Origin: Sedimentitalea todarodis | Lineage (GTDB): Bacteria; Pseudomonadota; Alphaproteobacteria; Rhodobacterales; Rhodobacteraceae | Direction of reading: 5' to 3' | Assembly (NCBI RefSeq): GCF_032595355.1 | Contig: NZ_JASMWN010000009.1 | Coordinates: 62,001-126,000, forward strand | DNA: 64,000 bases | Shown: piece by piece, positions 24,881 to 33,184 of the stretch | Layout of the letters: every line of letters starts with the position of its first letter | Numbering within the stretch: the first letter of the stretch is position 1 | Position numbers and translations under genes: made by a program | Notes under the pieces: model-generated | What the model was told of the DNA's origin: nothing | What the model saw: only the letters and a program-made list of their open reading frames with translations | Databases searched by the model: none

Positions 24881-26488
24881 TCACATCCTGAACACGCCGA
24901 AATTGGTTTCGGCCTTGGGTCTGCGTGAGGTCACATCCAGCATGAGCGCCATGACATCGCGGGTTTCACAAGGCTCGATCACGCTGTCGATCCAGAGGTT
25001 AGAGGCAAAATTGTAAGCACCTTGAAAATCCTCGTATTCCTTGCGGATGGGCGCCTTGAAGGCTTCTTCCTCTTCGGGGGTCCAGCTTTTGCCTTCGCGT
25101 TCGTTGATCTGTCCGCGGACTTGCGCCAGCACGCTGGCGGCCTGTTCCGGCCCCATGATCGCGGATCGTCCAGTTGGCCAGGCAAACATCGCGTCGGGTT
25201 GGAACGGGCGGCCGAGCATGGCCAGATACCCGGCACCGTAGGAGCCGCCGGTGATGATGGTAAACTTGGGCACCCGGGCCGAGGACATGGCAGTGATCAT
25301 CTTGGCACCAGCCTTGGCGATGCCCATCTGCTCCACCTCGCGGCCAACCATGAAGCCGTTCACATCCGCCAGAAACAGCAGCGGGATATCGCGCTGGACG
25401 CAGAGGTTGATGAAATGCGTAGCCTTCAGCGCGGCCTCGACGAACAGCACGCCGGTGTTGGCGATGATGCCAACTTCGTGGCCGTGGATACGGCCCCAGC
25501 CGGTCATGATGGTGTCACCGTAAAGCGGCTTGAACTCGTGGAAATCGCTGTCATCGACCAGGCGCGCGATGATTTCGCGGTTATCGGTTGGCACCTTGGG
25601 GTCGCGGCTGACGATGCCGTAGATTTCCTCGACCGGATAGGCGGGCGCGCGCGGCGTCTTGGGCGTCTTGCGGGGCAGGGGTTTTTCGCCCAGATGGCTG
25701 ACGATCTCGCGGGTAATGGCCAGCGCGTGGGCGTCATCCTCGGCAAGATGGTCGGTCACACCCGACACGGACGAGTGCATCTTGCCGCCGCCCAGTTCTT
25801 CGGCATCCACCTTTTCGCCGGTGGCAGCAAAGGTCAGTTCCGGCCCGCCAAGATACATGAAGCCCTGGCCACGCACGATCACCACCTCATCGCAGAGCGC
25901 GGGAATATAGGCACCACCCGCAGTGCAAGGCCCCATGACGACAGCGATCTGCGGCACCCCGTCACCGGACATGCCGATCTGCTGGTGAAAGATTGAGCCG
26001 AACTGGCCTTCGTCGGGGAAAATGTTCTCCTGATCCGGCAGAAACGCGCCGCCGGAATCGACCAGCGTGATCACCGGAAGGCGGTTCTTCCACGCGATCT
26101 TCTGGGCGCGCACGTGCTTGCGGCTGGTCATGCCGAAATAGGTGCCGCCCTTCACGGTGGCATCATTGGCGATGACCATGCACTGACGGCCCTCGATCAC
26201 GCCGATGCCAGTGATGATGCCCGCCCCCGGCGGTACACCATCATATTTGTTCAGCCCGGCAAGCTCCCCGACTTCCAGAAAGGGGGTGCCCGGATCGATC
26301 AGCCGTTCGACGCGTTCGCGCGGCAGGATCTTGCCTTTCGACACGTGCCGTTCGCGGGCCTTTTCAGGGCCACCGACACGTTGTTGCAAGCGAAGGGCAT
26401 GCAGCTCGCCGACTTTGTCGCGATACTGTGTATCGTTTTGCCGGAAGTCATCGGACCCGGTATCGAGTAGGGATTTCATTTTTGTCAT
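24881..26488 (-). CDS. Acyl-CoA carboxylase beta subunit (carboxyltransferase), system 1
   Basis: A 535-residue carboxyltransferase. Key stretches are LPRERVERLIDPGTPFLEVG, ANDATVKGGTYF, GPCTAGGAYIPALCDEVV, SSVSGVTDHLAEDD and TGGSYGAGYLAM, as in methylcrotonyl-CoA-type subunits. Its ATG overlaps the stop of the PaaK-type ligase (ATGA), so activation and carboxylation are translationally linked. Together with the HMG-CoA-lyase-like protein downstream it forms a carboxylase-lyase module. Which enoyl-CoA is carboxylated cannot be read from sequence alone. Confidence 0.93.
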   Translation of the reverse strand: MTKMKSLLDTGSDDFRQNDTQYRDKVGELHALRLQQRVGGPEKARERHVSKGKILPRERVERLIDPGTPFLEVGELAGLNKYDGVPPGAGIITGIGVIEGRQCMVIANDATVKGGTYFGMTSRKHVRAQKIAWKNRLPVITLVDSGGAFLPDQENIFPDEGQFGSIFHQQIGMSGDGVPQIAVVMGPCTAGGAYIPALCDEVVIVRGQGFMYLGGPELTFAATGEKVDAEELGGGKMHSSVSGVTDHLAEDDAHALAITREIVSHLGEKPLPRKTPKTPRAPAYPVEEIYGIVSRDPKVPTDNREIIARLVDDSDFHEFKPLYGDTIMTGWGRIHGHEVGIIANTGVLFVEAALKATHFINLCVQRDIPLLFLADVNGFMVGREVEQMGIAKAGAKMITAMSSARVPKFTIITGGSYGAGYLAMLGRPFQPDAMFAWPTGRSAIMGPEQAASVLAQVRGQINEREGKSWTPEEEEAFKAPIRKEYEDFQGAYNFASNLWIDSVIEPCETRDVMALMLDVTSRRPKAETNFGVFRM

Positions 26489-27876
26489 GGCAGCTCGGGG
26501 TATTCTCTCAGAACAAAGGCAACCTTGGCGGCGCCGGGTTTTTCAAAAGTGTCAGCCGCCACCAGATGGACGTCGGCTTTGAAGACGAGCGCGTCGCGCA
26601 GCCGCTGTTCGATTTTCTTCTTGAGGGCGTCGTCATCCGCAGCGTCGCGACCGGGACCGCGCTCGACGATCACCGTCAGCGCGCCCTGCGTGGTATGGCC
26701 TTTGAAATCGGCCACGATGCGCATGACGCCGTTGGTGTCCGGCACCATTTCGGTGATGACGCTGTTGATGGCCGACGGGAAAACATTGGCACCGCGCACG
26801 ATCAGCATGTCGTCGGTCCGGCCTGTGCACCGGATCTTGGGGCCGGTCCGCTCGCAGGAGCATTCGGTGTCGATGACCTCGATATAATCACCCGACCGGA
26901 ACCGCACCACCGGGCTAGCCTGACGGCCGAGCGCGGTATAGATCATCTCGCCTTCGGCGCCTTTTTCCCAAGGGATGATTTCTCCGCTTTCGGGATCCAG
27001 CAGCTCGGTGATGATATAGTCCATGTTGACCATATGCATCCCCGACTGGGCGTCGCATTCGGCCCAGTAGGTCACACCCAGATCGGTGCCGCCCAGCATT
27101 TCAGTGCATTTTGCACCCCAGGCCGCTTCGATCTTGGCGCGAATTGCCGGGATGCCACCACCGGGCTCTCCGCCGACGATCACCTGTTCCACGCCCAGCT
27201 CACTGGCCTTGCATCCCAGCACCTCTGGCGCTTTTTCAGCCAGGTGCAGAACGAAATTCGGTGCGCCGACGATGCAGCGCGGACGCGTGTCGGCGCAAGC
27301 GCGCAGCAGCCGTTCCGCACCGCCATCCGCGCCCACCGGCACATCGATCGTGCCCATGTATTGCAATCCCTGCATCACGGGGATGCCGCCGACAAAGCCC
27401 TTGGCCAGCGAAAACGCGTGCAGCACCATGTCGCCGGGACGCACGCCATTGGCAAAGAAGCATCGCGCTGTCATCTCGTGCCACATTTCGGTATCCGCTT
27501 CGGTCAGCGCCACATAGGACGGGCTGCCGGTTGTCCCCGATGAGGCTTGCATCTGAATGATGTCCGCCATCGGCGCGGCGCGGTGTTTGCCGAACGGCGG
27601 CTCGGCGGACAGGCTTTCGCGGATCTCGGTCTTGTAGGTATAGGGCAGCTTTTGCAGGTCTTCGATGGTGCGAATATCGTCGAACTCCACGCCGGCCTCG
27701 GCGAACTTCTCCTGATAGAAGGTGGAGTTCGTCTTGAGATAGGCCATCTGCGCACGCAGTCGCTCTTCCTGAATGCGGCGCACCTCTTCGAGCGCCGTGC
27801 CCTCGATTTCGTGCCAGAAACGATCGTTTACCTTGTCGGCGGCATCCTCCCGCCGGAAGCGCATTCCAAATTGCAT
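26485..27876 (-). CDS. PaaK-type acyl-CoA ligase (phenylacetate-CoA ligase family)
   Basis: A 463-residue AMP-forming ligase of the PaaK group. The P-loop MQASSGTTGSPS is near residues 109-120, GGTDLGVTYWAECD is the central motif, and RSGDYIEV followed by GRTDDMLIVRGANVFPS are the hinge and NVFPS signature. The ATG at 27876 follows GGGAGGACG. PaaK relatives activate aryl or alicyclic acids. Unlike the P-loop-less PaaK-like protein at 3452, this one looks fully functional. It lies upstream of carboxylase system 1 and may supply the first CoA ester of this operon. Confidence 0.88.
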   Translation of the reverse strand: MQFGMRFRREDAADKVNDRFWHEIEGTALEEVRRIQEERLRAQMAYLKTNSTFYQEKFAEAGVEFDDIRTIEDLQKLPYTYKTEIRESLSAEPPFGKHRAAPMADIIQMQASSGTTGSPSYVALTEADTEMWHEMTARCFFANGVRPGDMVLHAFSLAKGFVGGIPVMQGLQYMGTIDVPVGADGGAERLLRACADTRPRCIVGAPNFVLHLAEKAPEVLGCKASELGVEQVIVGGEPGGGIPAIRAKIEAAWGAKCTEMLGGTDLGVTYWAECDAQSGMHMVNMDYIITELLDPESGEIIPWEKGAEGEMIYTALGRQASPVVRFRSGDYIEVIDTECSCERTGPKIRCTGRTDDMLIVRGANVFPSAINSVITEMVPDTNGVMRIVADFKGHTTQGALTVIVERGPGRDAADDDALKKKIEQRLRDALVFKADVHLVAADTFEKPGAAKVAFVLREYPELP

Positions 27877-27902
27877 GTCGTCCTCCCTGTCGGCCAGCGC
27901 GA

Positions 27903-29063
27903 TCAATAAGACCGCGGCAGACCCATGACCTTTTCGCCGATGAAGCTGAGGCACAGTTCGCGATTCACGGGTGCCGTGCGCAGCAGGCGCACCAGCGGAT
28001 ACATCTCGTATAGTCCCGTATCCTCGGTAAAGCCCGATCCGCCATGCGCCTGCAGCGCGGCATCCACGGCCTCGATCCCGGCTTCGGCGGCGGCATACTT
28101 GGCCATATTCGACGAGGCCCCCGCGGGCAGCTTGTTGTCGAATTCCCAGGCCGCGCGTCGGGTCATCAGGCTGGCCATCTCGACCGCTGTGTGCGCCTTG
28201 GCCATCGGGTGCTGCACGCCCTGATGCGCGCCGATGGGCTGATCGAAGACATTGCGCTCGGAGGCATAGGCCACCCCCTTGTTCAGCGCGAAGCGGCCGA
28301 TGCCGCAGCACAAAGCGGCCAGGATGATGCGTTCGGGGTTGAGGCTGTCGAACAGGATCGAGAACCCTTCGTCAACCTCGCCGACAACGTCCTCGGGGCC
28401 CAGATCGACCTCGTCAAAGAACAGGGTCCACTGTTCTTCGGGCAGGGGGATCGAGATCTTCACCCGCTGCTTGTCGACACCCTTTTTCTTCAGGTCCACC
28501 GCAAAGAGCGTGAAGCCGTCGGTCTTGCGGCTGACTTCGGTGTGGGGCTTGGTGCGTGCTACCACCAGACAATAGTCCGATACCTCGGCGCCGGTGATAA
28601 AGGTCTTTTCGCCCGACAGGCTGAACCGGTTGCCCCGGCGCTTGGCCAGCGTGGTGGCCTTCATCGTGTTGGATCCGGCCCCCGGTTCGGTGATCGCGAA
28701 ACAGAACTGGATATCACCACGGCAGGCGGCCGGCAGCAGTTCCTTCTTGTGGAATTCGCTCCCGTGGCTGGCGATATGGGCCAGCGACATGGTCGGCCCG
28801 ACCACCATCATCAGAAGCGGAATGCCGTGATTGGCGGTGCCTTCCATGAACAGGGCCATTTCGGTCATGCCAAGGCCGGCGCCGCCGTATTCCTCGGGCA
28901 CCATGATGCCCAGAAAGCCGTCATCAGCAATCTGTTTGAACATCTCCTGCGGGAATTCATGCCTGCGCGCGTGGTCCAGCCAATAAGCATTGTCGTATTT
29001 CTGCGCCAACTGACCGCCGTATTCGTAAATCTGGCGCTGTTCGTCATTCAAAGTGAATTCCAT
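27903..29063 (-). CDS. Acyl-CoA dehydrogenase family protein
   Basis: A 386-residue ACAD: MVPEEYGGAGLGMTE, ITEPGAGSNTMKATT, SGEKTFITGAEVSD and LQAHGGSGFTEDTGL. There is no C-terminal EGT motif (RTAPVNRELC), but helix G has a Glu in LNPERIILAALCCG. Its ending VMGLPRSY relates it to the ACAD at 19012. GAGGACG precedes the ATG. It lies 9 bases after the upstream crotonase gene. It probably introduces a double bond in an intermediate upstream of carboxylase system 1. Confidence 0.85.
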   Translation of the reverse strand: MEFTLNDEQRQIYEYGGQLAQKYDNAYWLDHARRHEFPQEMFKQIADDGFLGIMVPEEYGGAGLGMTEMALFMEGTANHGIPLLMMVVGPTMSLAHIASHGSEFHKKELLPAACRGDIQFCFAITEPGAGSNTMKATTLAKRRGNRFSLSGEKTFITGAEVSDYCLVVARTKPHTEVSRKTDGFTLFAVDLKKKGVDKQRVKISIPLPEEQWTLFFDEVDLGPEDVVGEVDEGFSILFDSLNPERIILAALCCGIGRFALNKGVAYASERNVFDQPIGAHQGVQHPMAKAHTAVEMASLMTRRAAWEFDNKLPAGASSNMAKYAAAEAGIEAVDAALQAHGGSGFTEDTGLYEMYPLVRLLRTAPVNRELCLSFIGEKVMGLPRSY

Positions 29064-29072
29064 GTTTCGTCC

Positions 29073-29852
29073 TCAAACCTTGAATTCAGGGGTGCGCCGG
29101 TTCTCGAATGCGTCGAGCCCTTCGGCGACGTCATCACTGGGCAACGCGCGTACGGCGGCATCCAGCTCAAGCCGCATCTGCTGGTCGATGCCCAAGTCCG
29201 CGCCTTCCCGCGCCAGCCGCTTCATCTCGGCGATACCGGGACGCGAGCGGGTGGCGATTTTCTGACAGTAATCCAACGCGGCCTGATGCAGATCCGCATC
29301 CGGCACTATATAGTTGACCAGACCGGCCTCTTTGGCCTCGCCCGCCTCAAGCCAGCGGGCTGAGAACATCAGGTCGAGCGCCCGGCGCTGCCCCATCAAC
29401 CGCGTTAGCCGCTGCGAGCCGCCCCAACCGGGAATCAGTCCGAATTGCGCATGCTGATCGCCAAACTGAGCGGTTTCGGCGGCGAAACACACATCGCAAG
29501 CCAACATCAGTTCGATCCCGCCGGCCAGACACAACCCCTGCACCGCCACGACGACAGGGAGGGAGGAGGTTTCGAGCGCACGCAGGGTGTTCATGCCAAA
29601 GGCGATGAAGTGGTTCAGCGCGGCGGGATCGTTCAATTTACCTTTCACTTCCACCAGATCGGCGCCGGTGCAAAAGTGCTTGCCCTGCGCCCGGATGAGG
29701 ATCGCCCGGATAGCCGGGTTCGCCTCGAATTCCGCACGCGCGGCAGATATGCGCTCATGCACGTCAAGTGACAGGCAATTGAATTTCTCGGGGCGGGCCA
29801 GCTCGATAATGCCGGTGTTGCCCTCGGTCGTGACGATGATGGGATCGTTCAT
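29073..29852 (-). CDS. Enoyl-CoA hydratase/isomerase family protein
   Basis: A 259-residue crotonase. FCTGADLVEV forms the oxyanion hole. LAGGIELMLACD keeps the first catalytic Glu, and the second position is His (FGDQHAQFGLIPGWGG), the same D-x-H variant as the proteins at 8254 and 2615. RRTPEFKV is a typical end. The ATG overlaps the stop of the first ACAD of the operon (ATGA), so the two are made together, consistent with dehydrogenation then hydration of the same acyl chain. Confidence 0.85.
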   Translation of the reverse strand: MNDPIIVTTEGNTGIIELARPEKFNCLSLDVHERISAARAEFEANPAIRAILIRAQGKHFCTGADLVEVKGKLNDPAALNHFIAFGMNTLRALETSSLPVVVAVQGLCLAGGIELMLACDVCFAAETAQFGDQHAQFGLIPGWGGSQRLTRLMGQRRALDLMFSARWLEAGEAKEAGLVNYIVPDADLHQAALDYCQKIATRSRPGIAEMKRLAREGADLGIDQQMRLELDAAVRALPSDDVAEGLDAFENRRTPEFKV

Positions 29853-31030
29853 TTCTGAGCTCCCGTCGCCTTCTTGTCATACTGCAGCGCCATCCGTCCG
29901 ACCTTCTCGCGGGCAATCACCAGCTTCTGGATCTGCGCGGTGCCGTCACCGATCTGCAGGCCGAGCACATCGTTATAGCGCTGGTGGTGGGGCAGGTCGG
30001 TGGTGTAGCCGTAATGTCCGTGCAGGATCAGGCACTGGTGCAGGATCTCGCAGGCGGTTTTGGGCAGGTACCATTTGCACATGGCCGCCTCGGACGTATG
30101 CGGCAGGCCGCGGTCACGCAGGTCCAGCGTGTAATAGCAAAGCTGGCGCATCAAGGTCAGTTGGGTCTCAGCTTCGGCCAGCGGGAAACTGACGCCCTGA
30201 TACTGTACGATCGGGGCCCCGAAGGCTTCGCGTTCCTGAACGTAGGCCCAGGTTTCATCCACCGACGCTTGCGCAGCACCCAGGCATTCCAACCCGATCA
30301 GTGCGCGCGAATAATCAAACCCGGCCATGATCGTGCCAAAGGCACGATCCTGTTCGGCCATCATGTTTTCGGCCGGCACGAAGACGTCGTCAAAGAACAC
30401 CGACCCGCGCCCGACGGGCTTGGTGCCGATGTCGTCGAAATGGGTACGCTTGATGCCGTCCTGGTTCAGATCGACGAAAAAGGCGCTGACCCCGCGTGAG
30501 CCGCCATCGGGATCGCCGGTGCGGGCAAAGACGACCGCCGCATCGGCCTGACTGGCAAAACTCATGGATGTCTTTTCACCGTTCAGCCGCCAACCGTTTT
30601 CGGATTTCTCGGCCTTCAGAATCAGGTTCGCCGCGTCCGATCCGCCGCGCGGCTCTGTCAGACCCAGACCAATGACGGCATCACCCGAAACAACCTTGGG
30701 CACCCATTTCGACGCGATGTCGCGGGAGGCATGCTTGGCAACCATTCCGCCCATGAGAGAGCCGAGAAGCTGCACGTAACTTGCGTTGAAATCAGCATAG
30801 GCGATCTCTTCGACGATCAGCCCTGACGCGACAGAGCTTTCACCCAGTCCGCCGAATTCTTCCGGCAGATCGGCCCCGATCAGACCGAGTGCGCCCATCT
30901 CCTTGATCAGCGCACGATCAAAGGTATGGCCGCTTGCGCGCTCCTGATATGTGGGCGCAAGCTTTTCAGTTGCGAAGCGCTTCGCGGTTTCGCGAAAAGC
31001 CTTCTGATCGTCTGTTGGCTGGAATTGCAT
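29849..31030 (-). CDS. Acyl-CoA dehydrogenase, AliB (cyclohexanecarboxyl-CoA dehydrogenase)-like
   Basis: A 393-residue ACAD and the first gene of the long minus-strand operon. It has LPEEFGGLGESS, LTEPRGGSDAAN and LHGHYGYTTDLPHHQRYND. The C-terminal motif reads QIGDGTAQIQ, with Asp362 where MCAD has Glu, and helix G reads FDYSRALIG without Glu. The HGHYGY and DGT features recall cyclohexanecarboxyl-CoA dehydrogenases, so an alicyclic substrate is possible; I rate this as suggestive only. GGGGAGGAGC precedes the ATG at 31030. Operator site B lies about 42-55 bases upstream. Confidence 0.85.
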   Translation of the reverse strand: MQFQPTDDQKAFRETAKRFATEKLAPTYQERASGHTFDRALIKEMGALGLIGADLPEEFGGLGESSVASGLIVEEIAYADFNASYVQLLGSLMGGMVAKHASRDIASKWVPKVVSGDAVIGLGLTEPRGGSDAANLILKAEKSENGWRLNGEKTSMSFASQADAAVVFARTGDPDGGSRGVSAFFVDLNQDGIKRTHFDDIGTKPVGRGSVFFDDVFVPAENMMAEQDRAFGTIMAGFDYSRALIGLECLGAAQASVDETWAYVQEREAFGAPIVQYQGVSFPLAEAETQLTLMRQLCYYTLDLRDRGLPHTSEAAMCKWYLPKTACEILHQCLILHGHYGYTTDLPHHQRYNDVLGLQIGDGTAQIQKLVIAREKVGRMALQYDKKATGAQK

Positions 31031-31060
31031 CGGTGCTCCTCCCCATGAGCGAAAATTATC

Positions 31061-31096
31061 TTTCCAAAAATCTAACAAATGTTAGAATACAGATCA
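31061..31096. promoter_or_regulatory. Divergent promoter with operator site B
   Basis: The palindrome CTAACA-AA-TGTTAG (31072-31085) is a perfect match to the repeated element. On the plus strand TTTCCA (31061-31066) and TAGAAT (31083-31088) are 16 bases apart and face the flavoprotein gene. On the minus strand TGATCT (31096-31091) and TAGATT (31074-31069), also 16 apart, face the ACAD operon. The operator covers both -10 elements, so one bound repressor would silence both directions. Confidence 0.72.
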
Positions 31097-31123
31097 AGCA
31101 CAGTTTTGAGGAGGATGCCCACA

Positions 31124-33157
31124 ATGGAAATTAAGCCAACGGAGAGCTTCGGGACCATGCTCTCGCCCATCCGCGCAGGCCAGCATACATTGCGAAACCG
31201 TGTCATCATGGGGTCGATGCACACGCGGTTGGAAACCGAGCCTGACGGCATAGCCAAACAGATCGCGTTTTACGCCGAGCGTGCGCGGGGGGAGGCGGCG
31301 ATTCTGGTCACCGGCGGGTTTTCCCCCAATGCCGAGGGTATATTTGATCCCGAAGGTCCACGAATCGACGACCCGGAAGAGGCGCGCAGCCTGCGCCCGA
31401 TCTGCGAGGCGGTGCAGGCCGAAGGCAGCCTGATCTGCGCGCAACTCCTTCACGCCGGGCGCTATGCAAAGATCGAAGGATGTGTTGCCCCGTCGCCAAT
31501 CCGGGCACCGATCAACCGTTTCGTGCCGCGTGAAATGACCGAAGCCGATATTTTCCGAACCATCGAGGATTTTGCCGCGGCAGCCGCCAACGCGCAGGCC
31601 GCAGGATTCGATGGCGTCGAAATCATGGGGTCCGAGGGATACCTGATTAACGAATTCACCGTTACCCACACCAACAAGCGCGAAGACGACTGGGGCGGAA
31701 GCGCCGAGAAGCGCCATCGATTCCCGGTCGAGATCGTGCGCGCAGTGCGTGAACGCTGTGGGCCCGACTTTCTGGTCATCTACCGGATTTCGGCGGCCGA
31801 TCTGGTCGAGGGCGGCGCGCCCGCCGATGAAATCGCGGCACTGGCCCGCAAAATCGAGGCAGCAGGCGCGGATATTCTGAACACCGGCATCGGCTGGCAC
31901 GAGGCGCGCGTCCCGACGATTGCCTATCCGGTGCCGCGCGGTGCTTGGCGCAAGGCAGCGGCCAACGTGAAAGCGGCGGTATCGATTCCGGTGGTCGCCT
32001 CGAACCGAATCAACACACCCGAGCTTGCCGAAGACATCCTTGCCTCTGGCGATGCAGACATGATCTCGATGGCGCGCCCGTTTCTGGCCGATTCGCATTT
32101 CGTGAAAAAGGCGCGCGAGGGCCGCGCGGACGAGATCAACACCTGCATTGCCTGCAACCAGGCCTGTCTGGATTTCATCTTTTCGGACCGGCCTGTCGGA
32201 TGCCTGGTTAATCCAAGGGCTGGGCGTGAAACGGAATTCCGGGACACGCTAACCGACGCGCCAAAGAAAGTGGCTGTCGTCGGCGGTGGCGCGGCGGGCC
32301 TGGCCACGGCGGCCGAAGCGGCGCGGCTGGGCCACGATGTCACGCTGTTCGAAGCGCAAGACAAGCTGGGCGGTCAGCTGAATCTGGCCCGCGCGGCGCC
32401 GGGCAAGGACGAATTCGACGAAACCCTGCGGTATTATGCCGGTCAGCTGAGAAAGCACGGGGTCAAACAGCGGCTGGGGCAGCGGGCCGACGTGAACGAT
32501 CTTGACGGCTTCGACCATGTGGTTATCGCCACAGGGGTCACGCCGCGTATTCCCGACCTGCCGGGTATCGACCATCCCAGCGTCGCGACTTATGCGGAAA
32601 TCCTGTCCGGCGACCGCGAGGCGGGCGACCGTGTCGTGGTGATGGGGGCCGGTGGCATTGGCCATGATGTGGCCGAGTTCCTGGTGACCGAACCCGCCGA
32701 GGCCGCCAACACAGACGCCTTTTGCGATACATGGGGCGTGGACCCCGAGTTTGCCACGCCGGGCGCCCTGGCTGGCGATCCATTGGCACCGAAACCGTCG
32801 CGACGCAAAGTCGTTATGCTTCAGCGCAAGGCAGCAAAACCCGGCGCGGGGCTTGGAGTTTCAACAGGGTGGATCCTGCGCAACGCGCTGCGCAAACACG
32901 GGGTCGAGGCGATGGGCGGGGTGACCTATGACCGCATCGACGACGCGGGGCTGCATATCCTCACGGACGAAAGCCCAATGATCATCTCGGCCGATACGAT
33001 TGTGCTATGCACTGGCCAGGAGCCGGAACGCGCCCTGGCAGAAGAGCTTGCCGCGCGCGGCGTCACGGTTACGATGATCGGCGGGGCAAAGGAGGCCGCC
33101 GAACTTGATGCTCTGCGCGCCATTGATGAAGGGGTGCGTCTGGCGCAAAGTCTCTGA
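31124..33157 (+). CDS. 2,4-dienoyl-CoA reductase-like FMN/FAD/iron-sulfur oxidoreductase
   Basis: A 677-residue two-part flavoprotein. The N-terminal Old Yellow Enzyme barrel holds QLLHAGRYAK and NEFTVTHTNKREDDWGGS. A cysteine cluster CIACNQACLDF plus GCLVNP near residue 340 should bind a 4Fe-4S centre. The C-terminal half has an FAD loop VAVVGGGAAGLATAAEAA near residue 385 and TIVLCTGQEP. This matches FadH/trimethylamine-dehydrogenase-type enzymes that reduce dienoyl-CoA. The ATG at 31124 lies 9 bases after GAGGAGG; the ATG at 31115 touches that site. It is expressed from the operator B promoter, divergent from the ACAD operon. Confidence 0.9.
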   Translation: MEIKPTESFGTMLSPIRAGQHTLRNRVIMGSMHTRLETEPDGIAKQIAFYAERARGEAAILVTGGFSPNAEGIFDPEGPRIDDPEEARSLRPICEAVQAEGSLICAQLLHAGRYAKIEGCVAPSPIRAPINRFVPREMTEADIFRTIEDFAAAAANAQAAGFDGVEIMGSEGYLINEFTVTHTNKREDDWGGSAEKRHRFPVEIVRAVRERCGPDFLVIYRISAADLVEGGAPADEIAALARKIEAAGADILNTGIGWHEARVPTIAYPVPRGAWRKAAANVKAAVSIPVVASNRINTPELAEDILASGDADMISMARPFLADSHFVKKAREGRADEINTCIACNQACLDFIFSDRPVGCLVNPRAGRETEFRDTLTDAPKKVAVVGGGAAGLATAAEAARLGHDVTLFEAQDKLGGQLNLARAAPGKDEFDETLRYYAGQLRKHGVKQRLGQRADVNDLDGFDHVVIATGVTPRIPDLPGIDHPSVATYAEILSGDREAGDRVVVMGAGGIGHDVAEFLVTEPAEAANTDAFCDTWGVDPEFATPGALAGDPLAPKPSRRKVVMLQRKAAKPGAGLGVSTGWILRNALRKHGVEAMGGVTYDRIDDAGLHILTDESPMIISADTIVLCTGQEPERALAEELAARGVTVTMIGGAKEAAELDALRAIDEGVRLAQSL

Positions 33158-33184
33158 ACCGAAGCCCTGGCAAGGGAGGAAGCC

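Noticed and set aside
26485..28311. Extended start for the PaaK-type ligase giving 608 residues
   Set aside because: The extra N-terminus would overlap the upstream ACAD gene and is not PaaK-like; ATG 27876 with GGGAGGACG starts the real protein.
29381..29410. CAACCGCGTTAG inside a crotonase gene resembling the operator
   Set aside because: Half-sites do not match the palindrome and it is within coding sequence.
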